In this document: piece by piece, positions 34,470 through 42,563 of the stretch | How positions within the stretch are numbered: position 1 is the stretch's first letter | How the letters are laid out: each line of letters starts with the position of its first letter | Assembly (NCBI GenBank): GCA_002344795.1 | Contig: DDUM01000020.1 | Coordinates: 145,108 to 209,107, forward strand | DNA: 64,000 bases | From: Flammeovirgaceae bacterium UBA2338 | GTDB lineage: Bacteria > Bacteroidota > Bacteroidia > Cytophagales > Cyclobacteriaceae | Direction: 5' to 3' | Notes under the pieces: generated by a model | What the model was told of the DNA's origin: nothing | The model's input: the letters and a program-made list of their open reading frames with translations, nothing else | The model's database searches: none | Translations under genes and position numbers: made by a program

Positions 34470-37445
34470 TTGACGACCAGGAAGGGAAATACCGCATTTT
34501 TTGGAAACACTTTGAAAACAATTGGGTTCTTAGCGATACTCCTATTCCTTTCAATATCGGCTCAGGCACAAAACACAAAAGGGGACAGGCCCATCCCCAA
34601 TCAAAAGCAGGTACGCGAAGCCAAATTTAAAACTGTCAAAAAAAGGAAACGGGTAAAAACGCGCGATATCTCCGGGCGCAGGTTAAGAACCCTCAATAAA
34701 TCATCAGCGTCTCGCGCCAACAGGCGCTGGGAACAGACAGACCCCTATAGAGGCAGAACACAAACCAAAACCGACAGGGCTGCGCAACCCAGAGGCAGAA
34801 TTTTTGATACCCCACCTTCAGATCGAGCACGTGCCTGGAAAGGCGACATTTCTGGTCATAAAATCAGAATTCAGTCCAAGAAAAGCAGATCAGCAAGAAG
34901 TAATGTATTTCCTCAAAAAGGACCCTTTGTTAACAACTCTTCTCAGAAACCGCGTAAACCCAGGGTATATGAAAGAACGGCATCAGGTGCACTCCCGGTA
35001 AGGCGAGTCCCGCAAGACCGCCAGCGTGCATGGAAAGGCAATATCAAAGGAGGACCGGTTGGCACACCATCTCGGTCTGGCCGGTATAAAAAAATCTACC
35101 CTCAAAGCGGACGTTTTGTGAATCATTCCTCCAAGTCAGGCAGAGATGTTCAACGAACTTATCCCAACGAATCAAAAATTAGAAAAGCGGCAAAAAGGGA
35201 ATCCTTAGGTAGCAAAGCCCGAAGAAGCAACGTATTTCCAAATACGCGTTCGGGCCCCTTCATTCAAAGAGGCAAAAAAAATGTCTACTGGGGAAAATTC
35301 TCTAAAGGTGAAAGGCCTTTCAAAGGGGACATTACTGGCCGGCCATTGCGCATGCGCAATTTCCGCTCCACCCCTGCAGGTTTGGTGGGGAGAGATAGCT
35401 TAAAATACTTTGGAAGAAAACCAGGAGGCGACAGGGCATACAGTGGAAGAACCGGTGGAGGGTATAACACAGCCAGAAGAGGCGGACAAACATTAAAAGG
35501 AACAGGATTCAGATCCATTTCCGGAAAGCATAAAAACAGAGATCCGCTTCCGCCCAGAGCACCTGGTATCGGTGCGGATGGTATCAATTACAGTGGACGA
35601 TTTAGAAGGGGTGAATTATCTCCAGGATTTTCGAAACAAGGAACTGGCTTTGCTGGAAATATTAAATCCCGAAGAAAAGCTAAAGGAGGTGGAAGCATTA
35701 GTGGCAAGCGATGGAACAATGACGGAACACCCATTCCGGTACGCACACCAAGGGGAGGAACGGGTATAGGTGATTATTCAGGAACATTCAGGAGGGGAGA
35801 ACTCTCTCCGGGATTTTCAAAACAAGGAACTGGCTTTGCTGGAAATATTAAAACAAAAAGGCCAGCTAAAGGAGGGGGAAGCATTAGCGGCAAGCGATGG
35901 AATAATGACGGAACACCCATTCCAGTGCGCACACCAAGGGGAGGAACGGGTATAGGTGATTTTTCCGGAACATTCAGGAGGGGAGAACTATCTCCAGGAT
36001 TTTCAAAACAGGGAACTGGCTTTGCTGGAAATATTAAAACAAAAAGACCTGCTAAGGGAGGGGGAAGCATTAGCGGAAAGCGATGGAATAATGATGGAAC
36101 ACCCATTCCGGTTCGCACTCCAAAAAGCACAGGAATAGCAGGGTATTCAGGCACTTTTAAAAGAGGAGAACTTTCACCAGGATTTAATAAACAAGGTGTA
36201 GGCTTTGCAGGGAACATTAAGACAAAAAGACCTGCTAAAGGGGGAGGAAGTGTTAGCGGAAGACTTTGGAATAATAATGGAACGCCCATTCCGGTTCGCA
36301 CTCCAAAAAACACAGGAATAGCGGGCTACTCCGGCACTTTTAAAAGAGGAGAATTATCACCGGGATTTAATAAACAGGGAGCAGATTTTTCGGGAAACAT
36401 TAAAACAAAAAGACCTGATAAGGGTGGTGGTAGCATAAGCGGAAAGCTTTGGAATAATAATGAAACACCCATTCCAGTACGCACTCCAAAAAACACAGGA
36501 ATTGTGGGCTATTCCGGCACTTTTAAAAGGGGAGAATTATCACCGGGGTTTAATAAACAGGGAGCAGACTTTACAGGAAACATTAAAACAAAAAGACCTG
36601 ATAAGGGTGGTGGTAGCATAAGCGGAAAGCTTTGGAATAATAATGAAACACCTCTTCCGGGAAGAACGCCATCCAATAATGCCAGAAAAGCTGCCGGATA
36701 CCCGGGTAATTACAAATTGTTTGAACTCGCCCCCAGCAGAGTTTATCAGGGGGAAGCGTTTACCGGTTATACTAAAGCTAAAAAACCGAAGAAGGGAGGG
36801 GGTAGTATTAGTGGAGACATGTGGAACAACAATGAAACACCAATCGAAGTACGCACTCCGTCCAATGATGCCAAGGCTGCTGGTTATGGAGGGAATATCA
36901 AACTCTCACGGTTCCGCAAAAATTACATTCAAAACCCCAACGCCAGTGATGAATCCATCAAAAAACAACGACCAGACAAAACCACCTATGAAGTAGCAGG
37001 GCTTCAGGTGAAAGTGAAGCAAGGCAATTATCAGAACAAACCTCATGCTGCAAAAGGTTCTTTACCCGGTATAGCCCCAACAAAATCTTCTGTAAAGGCA
37101 AATGAGTATGTACGTGGCGTAAAAATGAATTGGGAGTACAAGCGCAATCCGCTTAGTGCATCGGAAGCGTTAAAAGGAAGGGCACCCAACAGGGCCTACG
37201 CAAAAATTGGTGACTATCAAGGAAATATTAAAATGAAAAAATATGGTGATAATCGCCTTCATCCTGATGCCCAGTTTGCACACAGCTACAGAAACAATGT
37301 GAAGGATGAAAGAACCATTTTAATGGATATTAAGTTGATGTGGGCGAAGCTCTTTAAGAAAAGTGACACCCAGCCCGACCACCTGAAAGACAAGGAAAGA
37401 AGGCCAAGGTATGACAAGAGAGAAAAGGGCTTGTGGTACGAATAA
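34470..37445 (+). CDS. Secreted basic repeat protein with seven 61-63-residue units
   Basis: A protein of up to 991 residues with a signal peptide ending in LSISAQAQ. Both possible starts are TTG: 34470, or 34512, which gives a compact MKTIGFLAILLFLSISAQAQ leader. Units 1-7 (about residues 373-804) each read roughly YSGxFxRGELSPGF, FxGNIKTKRP, KGGGSISGxxWNN, TPIPVRTP. The N-terminal third has degenerate forms (RAWKGDISG, RAWKGNIKGG, RPFKGDITG, and NVFPQ/KIYPQ/NVFPN with GPF or GRF). The chain is rich in Lys, Arg, Gly and Ser, has almost no cysteine or hydrophobic core, and ends in a charged tail without a visible T9SS sorting domain. A structural or polyanion-binding envelope protein is possible; I do not recognise the family. 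Confidence 0.8.
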   Translation: MTTRKGNTAFFGNTLKTIGFLAILLFLSISAQAQNTKGDRPIPNQKQVREAKFKTVKKRKRVKTRDISGRRLRTLNKSSASRANRRWEQTDPYRGRTQTKTDRAAQPRGRIFDTPPSDRARAWKGDISGHKIRIQSKKSRSARSNVFPQKGPFVNNSSQKPRKPRVYERTASGALPVRRVPQDRQRAWKGNIKGGPVGTPSRSGRYKKIYPQSGRFVNHSSKSGRDVQRTYPNESKIRKAAKRESLGSKARRSNVFPNTRSGPFIQRGKKNVYWGKFSKGERPFKGDITGRPLRMRNFRSTPAGLVGRDSLKYFGRKPGGDRAYSGRTGGGYNTARRGGQTLKGTGFRSISGKHKNRDPLPPRAPGIGADGINYSGRFRRGELSPGFSKQGTGFAGNIKSRRKAKGGGSISGKRWNNDGTPIPVRTPRGGTGIGDYSGTFRRGELSPGFSKQGTGFAGNIKTKRPAKGGGSISGKRWNNDGTPIPVRTPRGGTGIGDFSGTFRRGELSPGFSKQGTGFAGNIKTKRPAKGGGSISGKRWNNDGTPIPVRTPKSTGIAGYSGTFKRGELSPGFNKQGVGFAGNIKTKRPAKGGGSVSGRLWNNNGTPIPVRTPKNTGIAGYSGTFKRGELSPGFNKQGADFSGNIKTKRPDKGGGSISGKLWNNNETPIPVRTPKNTGIVGYSGTFKRGELSPGFNKQGADFTGNIKTKRPDKGGGSISGKLWNNNETPLPGRTPSNNARKAAGYPGNYKLFELAPSRVYQGEAFTGYTKAKKPKKGGGSISGDMWNNNETPIEVRTPSNDAKAAGYGGNIKLSRFRKNYIQNPNASDESIKKQRPDKTTYEVAGLQVKVKQGNYQNKPHAAKGSLPGIAPTKSSVKANEYVRGVKMNWEYKRNPLSASEALKGRAPNRAYAKIGDYQGNIKMKKYGDNRLHPDAQFAHSYRNNVKDERTILMDIKLMWAKLFKKSDTQPDHLKDKERRPRYDKREKGLWYE
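35586..36881 (+). repeat. Seven tandem in-frame repeats of 183-189 bp
   Basis: Seven tandem units of 62, 62, 61, 61, 61, 63 and 62 codons fill these 1296 bases exactly and lie inside the basic repeat protein. Units 1-3 are nearly identical at the DNA level, units 4-6 form a second similar group, and unit 7 has diverged. Length changes occur only at the GGTGIG/KSTGIA-type linker at the end of each unit. There are no unique spacers, so this is not a CRISPR array. Confidence 0.93.
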
Positions 37446-37454
37446 TTATTAATT

Positions 37455-37799
37455 ATGAATTGGCAAGAACTTACCGAATTAGATCACATCGATCAGGTGA
37501 TTGAGCAGTCGAAAATCAACCCTGTACTTATTTTTAAACACAGCAGAAGTTGCTCCATCAGCAAAGCAACTTTAGACCGACTGGAGAGAAATTGGAATTT
37601 AGATAACGAAGCCAAAACGTATTTTCTTGATTTGTTGGCTTACCGCCCCATCTCCAGGGCTATCGCAGAAAGATTTGGTGTTCAACACGAATCGCCACAG
37701 GTACTGATTATTGAACAAGGAAAATCAGTCTATGACAAATCTCACTTTGATATCAATTATCAGGACATTAAAGGCAAACTACAGGTAAGTGTAGACTAA
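37455..37799 (+). CDS. ytxJ: Bacillithiol system redox-active protein YtxJ
   Basis: A 114-residue thioredoxin-fold protein of the YtxJ (DUF2847) family, thought to act as a monothiol bacilliredoxin that removes bacillithiol from proteins. The active-site region IFKHSRSCSISKATLDR is at about residues 26-42. The cysteine is followed by SIS, where Bacillus homologues have PIS. The downstream cis-region DLLAYRPISRAIAERFGVQHESPQVLII is conserved. It starts 9 bases after the repeat-protein gene and may be co-transcribed. Presence with bshC supports a functional bacillithiol system. Confidence 0.9.
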   Translation: MNWQELTELDHIDQVIEQSKINPVLIFKHSRSCSISKATLDRLERNWNLDNEAKTYFLDLLAYRPISRAIAERFGVQHESPQVLIIEQGKSVYDKSHFDINYQDIKGKLQVSVD

Positions 37800-37802
37800 A
37801 GA

Positions 37803-38207
37803 TTACCAATTAAAGGTTATTGTTTGCTTCACTGATTCTGAAAGGCTCAGTGCTACCGGACAGGTAAGAGCGGCTTTCTTAAGTTTCTGGCGTTGTATTT
37901 CTGTAGCAACCAAATTGGGATGAGTGAAGGTAATTTGAACTTCACCGATTTTTCTAGGGTTACTATCCATGATTTTAACTACATCAGATTTCAAGCCTTC
38001 CAATTGGATGTTCTCGCGTTCGGCCAGTATACCCATTAATGTCATCATGCAACTGCTAAGTGCCGCGCAGACTAAATCAGTAGGAGAAAAGGCTTCTCCT
38101 TTTCCATTATTATCCAGAGGCGCATCGGTAATAATGTTGTTTTTAGATTTGAGATGTGTGGCTTGTGTGCGCAGTGAACCTTGATATTGACCTGAAATTG
38201 TACTCAT
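37803..38207 (-). CDS. OsmC/Ohr family thiol peroxidase-like protein
   Basis: A 134-residue member of the OsmC superfamily, which reduces organic hydroperoxides. The two redox cysteines are visible: C53 in AALSSCMMTLMGI and C117 in ALTCPVALSL. The pattern GEAFSPTDLVCAALSSC is closest to the YhfA/OsmC-like branch rather than true Ohr. It converges with ytxJ, with three bases between the stop codons, and is divergent from the barrel-like gene at 38282. The reductant may be lipoylated protein or, in this organism, bacillithiol; that is inference. Confidence 0.9.
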   Translation of the reverse strand: MSTISGQYQGSLRTQATHLKSKNNIITDAPLDNNGKGEAFSPTDLVCAALSSCMMTLMGILAERENIQLEGLKSDVVKIMDSNPRKIGEVQITFTHPNLVATEIQRQKLKKAALTCPVALSLSESVKQTITFNW

Positions 38208-38281
38208 TGTGGGGTATATTGTAAGAATGTCTTTTTGCGTTTGTTAATTAAAGTATAAATTTAACCTGAAGATTTTCCGAA

Positions 38282-39016
38282 ATGCTTACGAGAATTAAAA
38301 TTGTGGTTATTATTTCCCTTTTTATGGTGGAAATGACCTCGTTTGCCCAAACGCAGGATAGCTATGAGTATAATTCGGAGTTTATTTGGGGAGTAAATAA
38401 AAACACCTCTGGGGGCCTAATTGGTGGCTTTGTATTTAAAAAAGCAAGGAAATTAAATGAGCGAACGTTAGAAACTTTTGGGCTTGAGATAATGAATGTC
38501 AAGCATGCTCAGGAAAGTCGAATAAGCTCAGGCACTGGAAATTATTTTATCTACGGCAAAAGTAATTACCTGTATGCTTTCCGTTTTCAATACGGAAGAG
38601 ACTTAATCATTTTTAAGAAAGCGCCACAGCAAGGGGTTGAGATAAAAGCCGTAGTAGCTGCCGGACCAAGTATAGGTGTGGTTGCGCCCTATTATATAGA
38701 GCGCACTATAGATATCGGCAATTTTTCTACAAAACACGAACAATACGACCCTTATAACCCATCCCACTCAAATGCTAAAATAATGGGTACTGGTTATTTG
38801 TTTGAGGGACTGGGTCAATCCAAGCTTCAACTGGGGGGAAATATTAAGGCGGGCTTCAACTTTGAATTAGGCACTGTAAAAAGTCAGGTTACGGGCTTTG
38901 AGGTGGGGTTTTTACTGGATACCTATTTTAATAAAATCATCCTTGTGCCAACAGCCGAAAATTCAAACGTGTTCCCTACACTCTATTTTACCTTGTTTTA
39001 CGGGAGCAGGAAGTAA
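38282..39016 (+). CDS. Predicted outer-membrane beta-barrel protein, function unknown
   Basis: A 244-residue protein with a signal peptide ending in MTSFAQ. I do not recognise a named family. The mature chain has alternating strands (GLIGGFVFKKA, ETFGLEIMNVKH, YLYAFRFQYGRDLIIF, VEIKAVVAAGPSIGVVAPYYIE, FEVGFLLDTYF) and ends in TLYFTLFYGSRK, consistent with a small outer-membrane barrel. It stands alone between the OsmC gene (divergent) and tonB, about 110 bases upstream of tonB. Transport, structural or assembly roles are all possible. Confidence 0.65.
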   Translation: MLTRIKIVVIISLFMVEMTSFAQTQDSYEYNSEFIWGVNKNTSGGLIGGFVFKKARKLNERTLETFGLEIMNVKHAQESRISSGTGNYFIYGKSNYLYAFRFQYGRDLIIFKKAPQQGVEIKAVVAAGPSIGVVAPYYIERTIDIGNFSTKHEQYDPYNPSHSNAKIMGTGYLFEGLGQSKLQLGGNIKAGFNFELGTVKSQVTGFEVGFLLDTYFNKIILVPTAENSNVFPTLYFTLFYGSRK

Positions 39017-39096
39017 CAATTTGGACATTAGCGGCTTAGGCAGCTTAAAATTTCGATATTTTATGTGACTGAATGGCCTAAACTGGATTCTATTTA

Positions 39097-39104
39097 TATA
39101 TTTG
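39097..39104 (+). promoter_or_regulatory. -7 promoter box upstream of tonB
   Basis: TATATTTG is an exact TAnnTTTG match, 23 bases before the tonB ATG at 39128. It lies inside the upstream extension of the open frame, supporting the shorter start. No TTTG element is seen at the -33 position. Confidence 0.55.
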
Positions 39105-39127
39105 ACATCCTAAACCGGAATAATTGT

Positions 39128-39802
39128 ATGGAAGCGAAAAAGACCGCAAAGGCTGATTTGACGAAGAAATCGAGTTTTTTCTTCAGCATTGGCTTACTAA
39201 TAACGATGAGTATTGTCGTTATGGCCTTCGAATGGAAGGATAGAGACAAGCAGGAAATTGACCTGATGGGTAAGAGTACTAACACTTTTGAGGAGATGTT
39301 AGAGATTCCTCCAACAGAGCAACCACCTCCCCCACCGCCACAAGTTCAACAGCCTCAGATCATAGAGGTACCTGATGAGGAAGAAATTGAGGATGAAATT
39401 CAGGTAAAGTTTGACGTTGAGGTTACTGAAGAAACCAAAGTTCAACAAATCGTAATCCAAGCTGAAGAGCCTAAAGAAGAGGTTGAAGAAATTTTCACAA
39501 TTGTGGAAGATCCTGCCTCTCCGGTTGGAGGAATGACAGCTTTCTACCAGTACGTAGGAGATAAAATTAAGTATCCGCCACAAGCGCGAAGAATGGGTGT
39601 TGAAGGAAGGGTTTTCGTTGAGTTTGTCATCGACAAAGACGGTAGCATTACAGAAGTAAGGGCCGTAAAAGGCATCGGTGCTGGTTGTGATGAAGAGGCC
39701 GTACGCATTTTACAAGGTGCTCCAAAATGGAAACCTGGTAAGCAGCGTGGTAAACCCGTAAAGCAAAGAATGGTGCTTCCGATTACTTTCAAACTAGGAT
39801 AA
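39128..39802 (+). CDS. tonB: Energy transducer TonB
   Basis: A 224-residue inner-membrane protein that couples proton motive force to outer-membrane receptors. From the ATG at 39128 it has a short basic N-terminus, a TM segment at about 16-34 (SSFFFSIGLLITMSIVVMAF), a proline run (PPPPPP) with an acidic, Glu-rich periplasmic linker, and a C-terminal TonB_C domain (YPPQARRMGVEGRVFVEFVI to LPITFKLG). The longer open frame from 39065 would add 21 residues that overlap a promoter box, so I rejected it. No exbB or exbD is adjacent. It could serve the receptor at 27033-29729. A terminator follows at 39821. Confidence 0.93.
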   Translation: MEAKKTAKADLTKKSSFFFSIGLLITMSIVVMAFEWKDRDKQEIDLMGKSTNTFEEMLEIPPTEQPPPPPPQVQQPQIIEVPDEEEIEDEIQVKFDVEVTEETKVQQIVIQAEEPKEEVEEIFTIVEDPASPVGGMTAFYQYVGDKIKYPPQARRMGVEGRVFVEFVIDKDGSITEVRAVKGIGAGCDEEAVRILQGAPKWKPGKQRGKPVKQRMVLPITFKLG

Positions 39803-39820
39803 TCTCTTAAAATATAAATC

Positions 39821-39853
39821 AAACCTTCCCGAGAAATTGGGAAGGTTTTTTTA
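39821..39853 (+). terminator. Rho-independent terminator after tonB
   Basis: AAACCTTCCC pairs perfectly with GGGAAGGTTT around an eight-base loop, and the second arm continues into a T run. It lies between tonB and the convergent chrA gene, whose stop codon sits in its last bases. The first arm begins with AAA, so it may also work, more weakly, from the chrA side. Confidence 0.9.
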
Positions 39854-41041
39854 TGTCAATACAAATCCCAAAACAAGACCCGTTCCAATGATTGACCAGG
39901 CTGGCAATTTGGTGAATGCCAACAGACAAAAAGTGGCTATCATAAAACCAAAGTTGGTAGCTGTGTTCTCCAATGGCTGAAAAAGTAATACCGCTGCTGC
40001 TGCCACCAGACCAGCGTTGGCAGCATTGATTCCTTCCAAAGATGCGCGAATAGGTCTGAACTTTTTAAGACTATCCCATATCCTGATCACAAAGAATATC
40101 AAAAAGGTTCCTGGTAAGAAAATGCCGGCAGCAGACATGAATGCTCCCAAAATTTCACCTCCAGTACCCCATTCTCTCATGGAGAGCGCTCCGATATAAG
40201 CACTGAAAGAAAAAACAGGACCTGGTACAGCTTGTACAAATGCGTATCCCGAAAGGAATTCACTGGGAGAAGTAGGAAAATGAAGTGGCTTGGCATACTG
40301 GACAAACTCTGTGTAAAGCATAGGTACCAACACTTGTCCTCCACCAAAAATTAGACTTCCATTCCGATAAAAATTCTCAAAGAGTTTTATGGGCAGTGCT
40401 TTGGTAATTCCTCCCAATACAGCAGCCAAAATGAATACGCCCGCCCACAAAAAGAAATTAGCCCAGGGAACATCAAATTTTTTCTTCTCCTCTTTAGGGA
40501 AAAGCCTGTAGTTAAAGGCAGTTATAGTACCCGCCACAATTAGAATGACAGGGAACACGAGAGGGGTTTTAATAAAATAGGATGCGACAGCCGAAACGAC
40601 CATCAATATAAATCCGATTTTTGTGTTTACCGTTCGGAGGCTAATGGTATACGCTGCATAACCCACGAAACCAACAGCCATGGGTTGGATAAAACGAGTA
40701 AACGCAAGAGATAATTCTTTTTCCTGAAAACTTCCAATCATGATTCCTGCTAATGTCATAATGGTGACAGAAGGCAGCATCCAGATAATTAATGTAAGAT
40801 AAGCCAGATTAGGGCCTCCCAGCCGATACCCAACAGAAGTCAAAGTCTGTGTTGAGGTGGGGCCAGGTACTATTTGACAAAGCGCATATAACTCCATCAA
40901 GTCTTCCTCATTGAGGTAGTTCCTTTTCTCAACCAGTATTCTTTGATAATTAGCAAGATGAGCTTGCGGACCACCAAAACAACTCACAGATAATTGAAAT
41001 ACATCTTTTAAAAACTGTGAATATGGTATGCGCGCGTTCAA
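39851..41041 (-). CDS. chrA: Chromate transporter family protein
   Basis: A 396-residue inner-membrane protein of the CHR family, two homologous halves of about 190 residues. The first half has SCFGGPQAHLANYQ and VPGPTSTQ; the second has FGGGQVLVPML and VQAVPGPVFSFSAYIG, the paired family signatures. About ten hydrophobic segments are visible. Long-chain members export chromate in some bacteria, but many bacterial copies have unknown anion substrates. It starts 4 bases downstream of the 2-oxoglutarate oxygenase gene, so the two form an operon. Confidence 0.9.
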   Translation of the reverse strand: MNARIPYSQFLKDVFQLSVSCFGGPQAHLANYQRILVEKRNYLNEEDLMELYALCQIVPGPTSTQTLTSVGYRLGGPNLAYLTLIIWMLPSVTIMTLAGIMIGSFQEKELSLAFTRFIQPMAVGFVGYAAYTISLRTVNTKIGFILMVVSAVASYFIKTPLVFPVILIVAGTITAFNYRLFPKEEKKKFDVPWANFFLWAGVFILAAVLGGITKALPIKLFENFYRNGSLIFGGGQVLVPMLYTEFVQYAKPLHFPTSPSEFLSGYAFVQAVPGPVFSFSAYIGALSMREWGTGGEILGAFMSAAGIFLPGTFLIFFVIRIWDSLKKFRPIRASLEGINAANAGLVAAAAVLLFQPLENTATNFGFMIATFCLLAFTKLPAWSIIGTGLVLGFVLT

Positions 41042-41045
41042 GTTC

Positions 41046-42020
41046 TTATTTTTTCAATCCTATTTCTTTGAGTCTTTGATTCAAAAATTCTCCGGCAGTA
41101 ATGTCATCCCATTTTTTGGGGTTCATTAGATCTACACAATTGGGAAGAGCCGCAAGACTCATCTCAGACCTTGGATGCATAAAAAAAGGGATTGAATACC
41201 TGGGAGTATTCATAAGATGGGGTGGAGGATTAACAACACGATGTATTGTTGACTTCAGTTTACCATTAGTCAACCGCTCCAACATATCTCCAACATTTAT
41301 TACCAGTTGATCAGGTAAAGCGGTGATAGAAATCCATTGCCCATCTCGCCTCAACACCTGAAGCCCATCCGCACTCGCACCCATCAATAATGTGATCAGA
41401 TTGATATCGCCATGTTCTGCTGCCCTTACCGCATCCGAAGGGATTTCTTCAGGGTTTTCAATTGGAAAATAATGAATAGGTCTCAAAATGCTATTCCCAT
41501 TCTTTACTCTGCTCTCAAAATAGTCTTCGGGCAGTTCTAAATAAAGTGAAATTGCCTTGAGCATTTCCATTCCGGTCTGCTCCAATCTTCTATATACCTC
41601 AAGGCTTATGGGTCTAAATTGGGGAATTACCTCAGGCCAAACGTTTTCTGGATATTCTTCTTTTATAGGATCGTTGTCAATCACTTCTTGTCCTATGTGA
41701 TAAAACTCTTTTAAATCTCCTGTGCTTCTTCCCTTTGCATGTTCTTTGCCTTTACTCACATATCCACGCTGACCTGCAAGGTGTGGAATTTCATATTTCT
41801 GTTTGGTAGCATCATCCAAATCAAAAAAGGATTTAACCACTTTATAAAGATTACCAGTAAGTTCGTCTGTTAGAAAATGATTGCGGATAGCGACAAAACC
41901 TATTTGTTGATAGGCATCCCCAAGATCACTCACAAATTTCACTCGTGCGTTCTCATCCCCACTTACAAAATCAGCCAGGTCAAGGGAAGGGATATTATCA
42001 AACAGTTTATCAGTCATCAT
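41046..42020 (-). CDS. 2-oxoglutarate/Fe(II)-dependent oxygenase, IPNS-like
   Basis: About 324 residues from the ATG at 42020 (a second ATG follows at once). It has the DIOX_N region (IPSLDLADFVSGDE, VAIRNHFL) and the jelly-roll core. Iron ligands are H203 and D205 in EHGDINLITLL and H260 in STIHRVVNPP; R274 in RYSIPFFMHP binds 2-oxoglutarate. The family includes isopenicillin N synthase, ethylene-forming enzyme and gibberellin-type oxidases; the substrate cannot be told here. The open frame extends upstream to a TTG (42044), but that adds a sequence with no family similarity. Co-transcribed with chrA. Confidence 0.85.
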   Translation of the reverse strand: MMTDKLFDNIPSLDLADFVSGDENARVKFVSDLGDAYQQIGFVAIRNHFLTDELTGNLYKVVKSFFDLDDATKQKYEIPHLAGQRGYVSKGKEHAKGRSTGDLKEFYHIGQEVIDNDPIKEEYPENVWPEVIPQFRPISLEVYRRLEQTGMEMLKAISLYLELPEDYFESRVKNGNSILRPIHYFPIENPEEIPSDAVRAAEHGDINLITLLMGASADGLQVLRRDGQWISITALPDQLVINVGDMLERLTNGKLKSTIHRVVNPPPHLMNTPRYSIPFFMHPRSEMSLAALPNCVDLMNPKKWDDITAGEFLNQRLKEIGLKK

Positions 42021-42101
42021 CAACAGTGGGTTGGCTAATCGCAAGCTAGAAATTTTTAGCTAATTTTATGGTTTAGCTACTCCTGATAAAAAGCAATTCA
42101 C

Positions 42102-42563
42102 ATGAATATTCGACTCATTGTATTCTTTTGTCTATTTACTTGTTCCCATGTTTCTTTCGGACAAAAAATCGAGATCTATAAAACATTTGGCGGATATCGC
42201 TTTGAAAAAGACTCAGTTTCAATAAGTCCAAAAATGGTTCTTGAAGCCATGAAAGACAACCCATTGGCGCACATGGAGTTCAAAAAAGCAAAAACCAATC
42301 TTGATGTCGCGAGTGTTTTAGGTTTTACAGGAGGGTTGTTAATTGGGATTCCTTTAGGAACTGCCATTGTGGGTGGCGAACCGGAATGGGGTCTGGCTGC
42401 GGGTGGCCTGGGCTTAATACTGATATCCATTCCGTTTAATAATGCATTCAAACAACATGCACTGAGCGCGCTGGACAACTACAATGCCGACATCAGTGCC
42501 CGAAGAGTAAAAGTGAATTTCTATTTGGCTGGTGCAGGCGGAAGATTAGTGATTAAATTTTAA
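42102..42563 (+). CDS. Hypothetical secreted protein with glycine-rich hydrophobic segments
   Basis: A 153-residue protein with signal peptide MNIRLIVFFCLFTCSHVSFG. After a short polar domain, two glycine-rich hydrophobic stretches (VLGFTGGLLIGIPLGTAIVGG and GLAAGGLGLILISIPF, about 70-115) may be membrane hairpins. The C-terminus ends in VNFYLAGAGGRLVIKF. I do not recognise the family. It converges with ribD, overlapping it by four bases, and is divergent from the oxygenase gene. Confidence 0.65.
   Translation: MNIRLIVFFCLFTCSHVSFGQKIEIYKTFGGYRFEKDSVSISPKMVLEAMKDNPLAHMEFKKAKTNLDVASVLGFTGGLLIGIPLGTAIVGGEPEWGLAAGGLGLILISIPFNNAFKQHALSALDNYNADISARRVKVNFYLAGAGGRLVIKF

Noticed and set aside
35572..36313. 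Several long open frames in other frames and on the other strand of the repeat gene
   Set aside because: They are produced by the tandem repeats themselves, share their period, and encode low-complexity Pro/Leu or Glu/Gly-rich strings. The frame with the signal peptide explains the region.
35586..36881. CRISPR-like array
   Set aside because: Units are contiguous, in frame and without unique spacers, and no cas genes are nearby.
39065..39127. Longer tonB start
   Set aside because: The extra 21 residues overlap a TAnnTTTG promoter box and precede the normal basic N-terminus and membrane segment.
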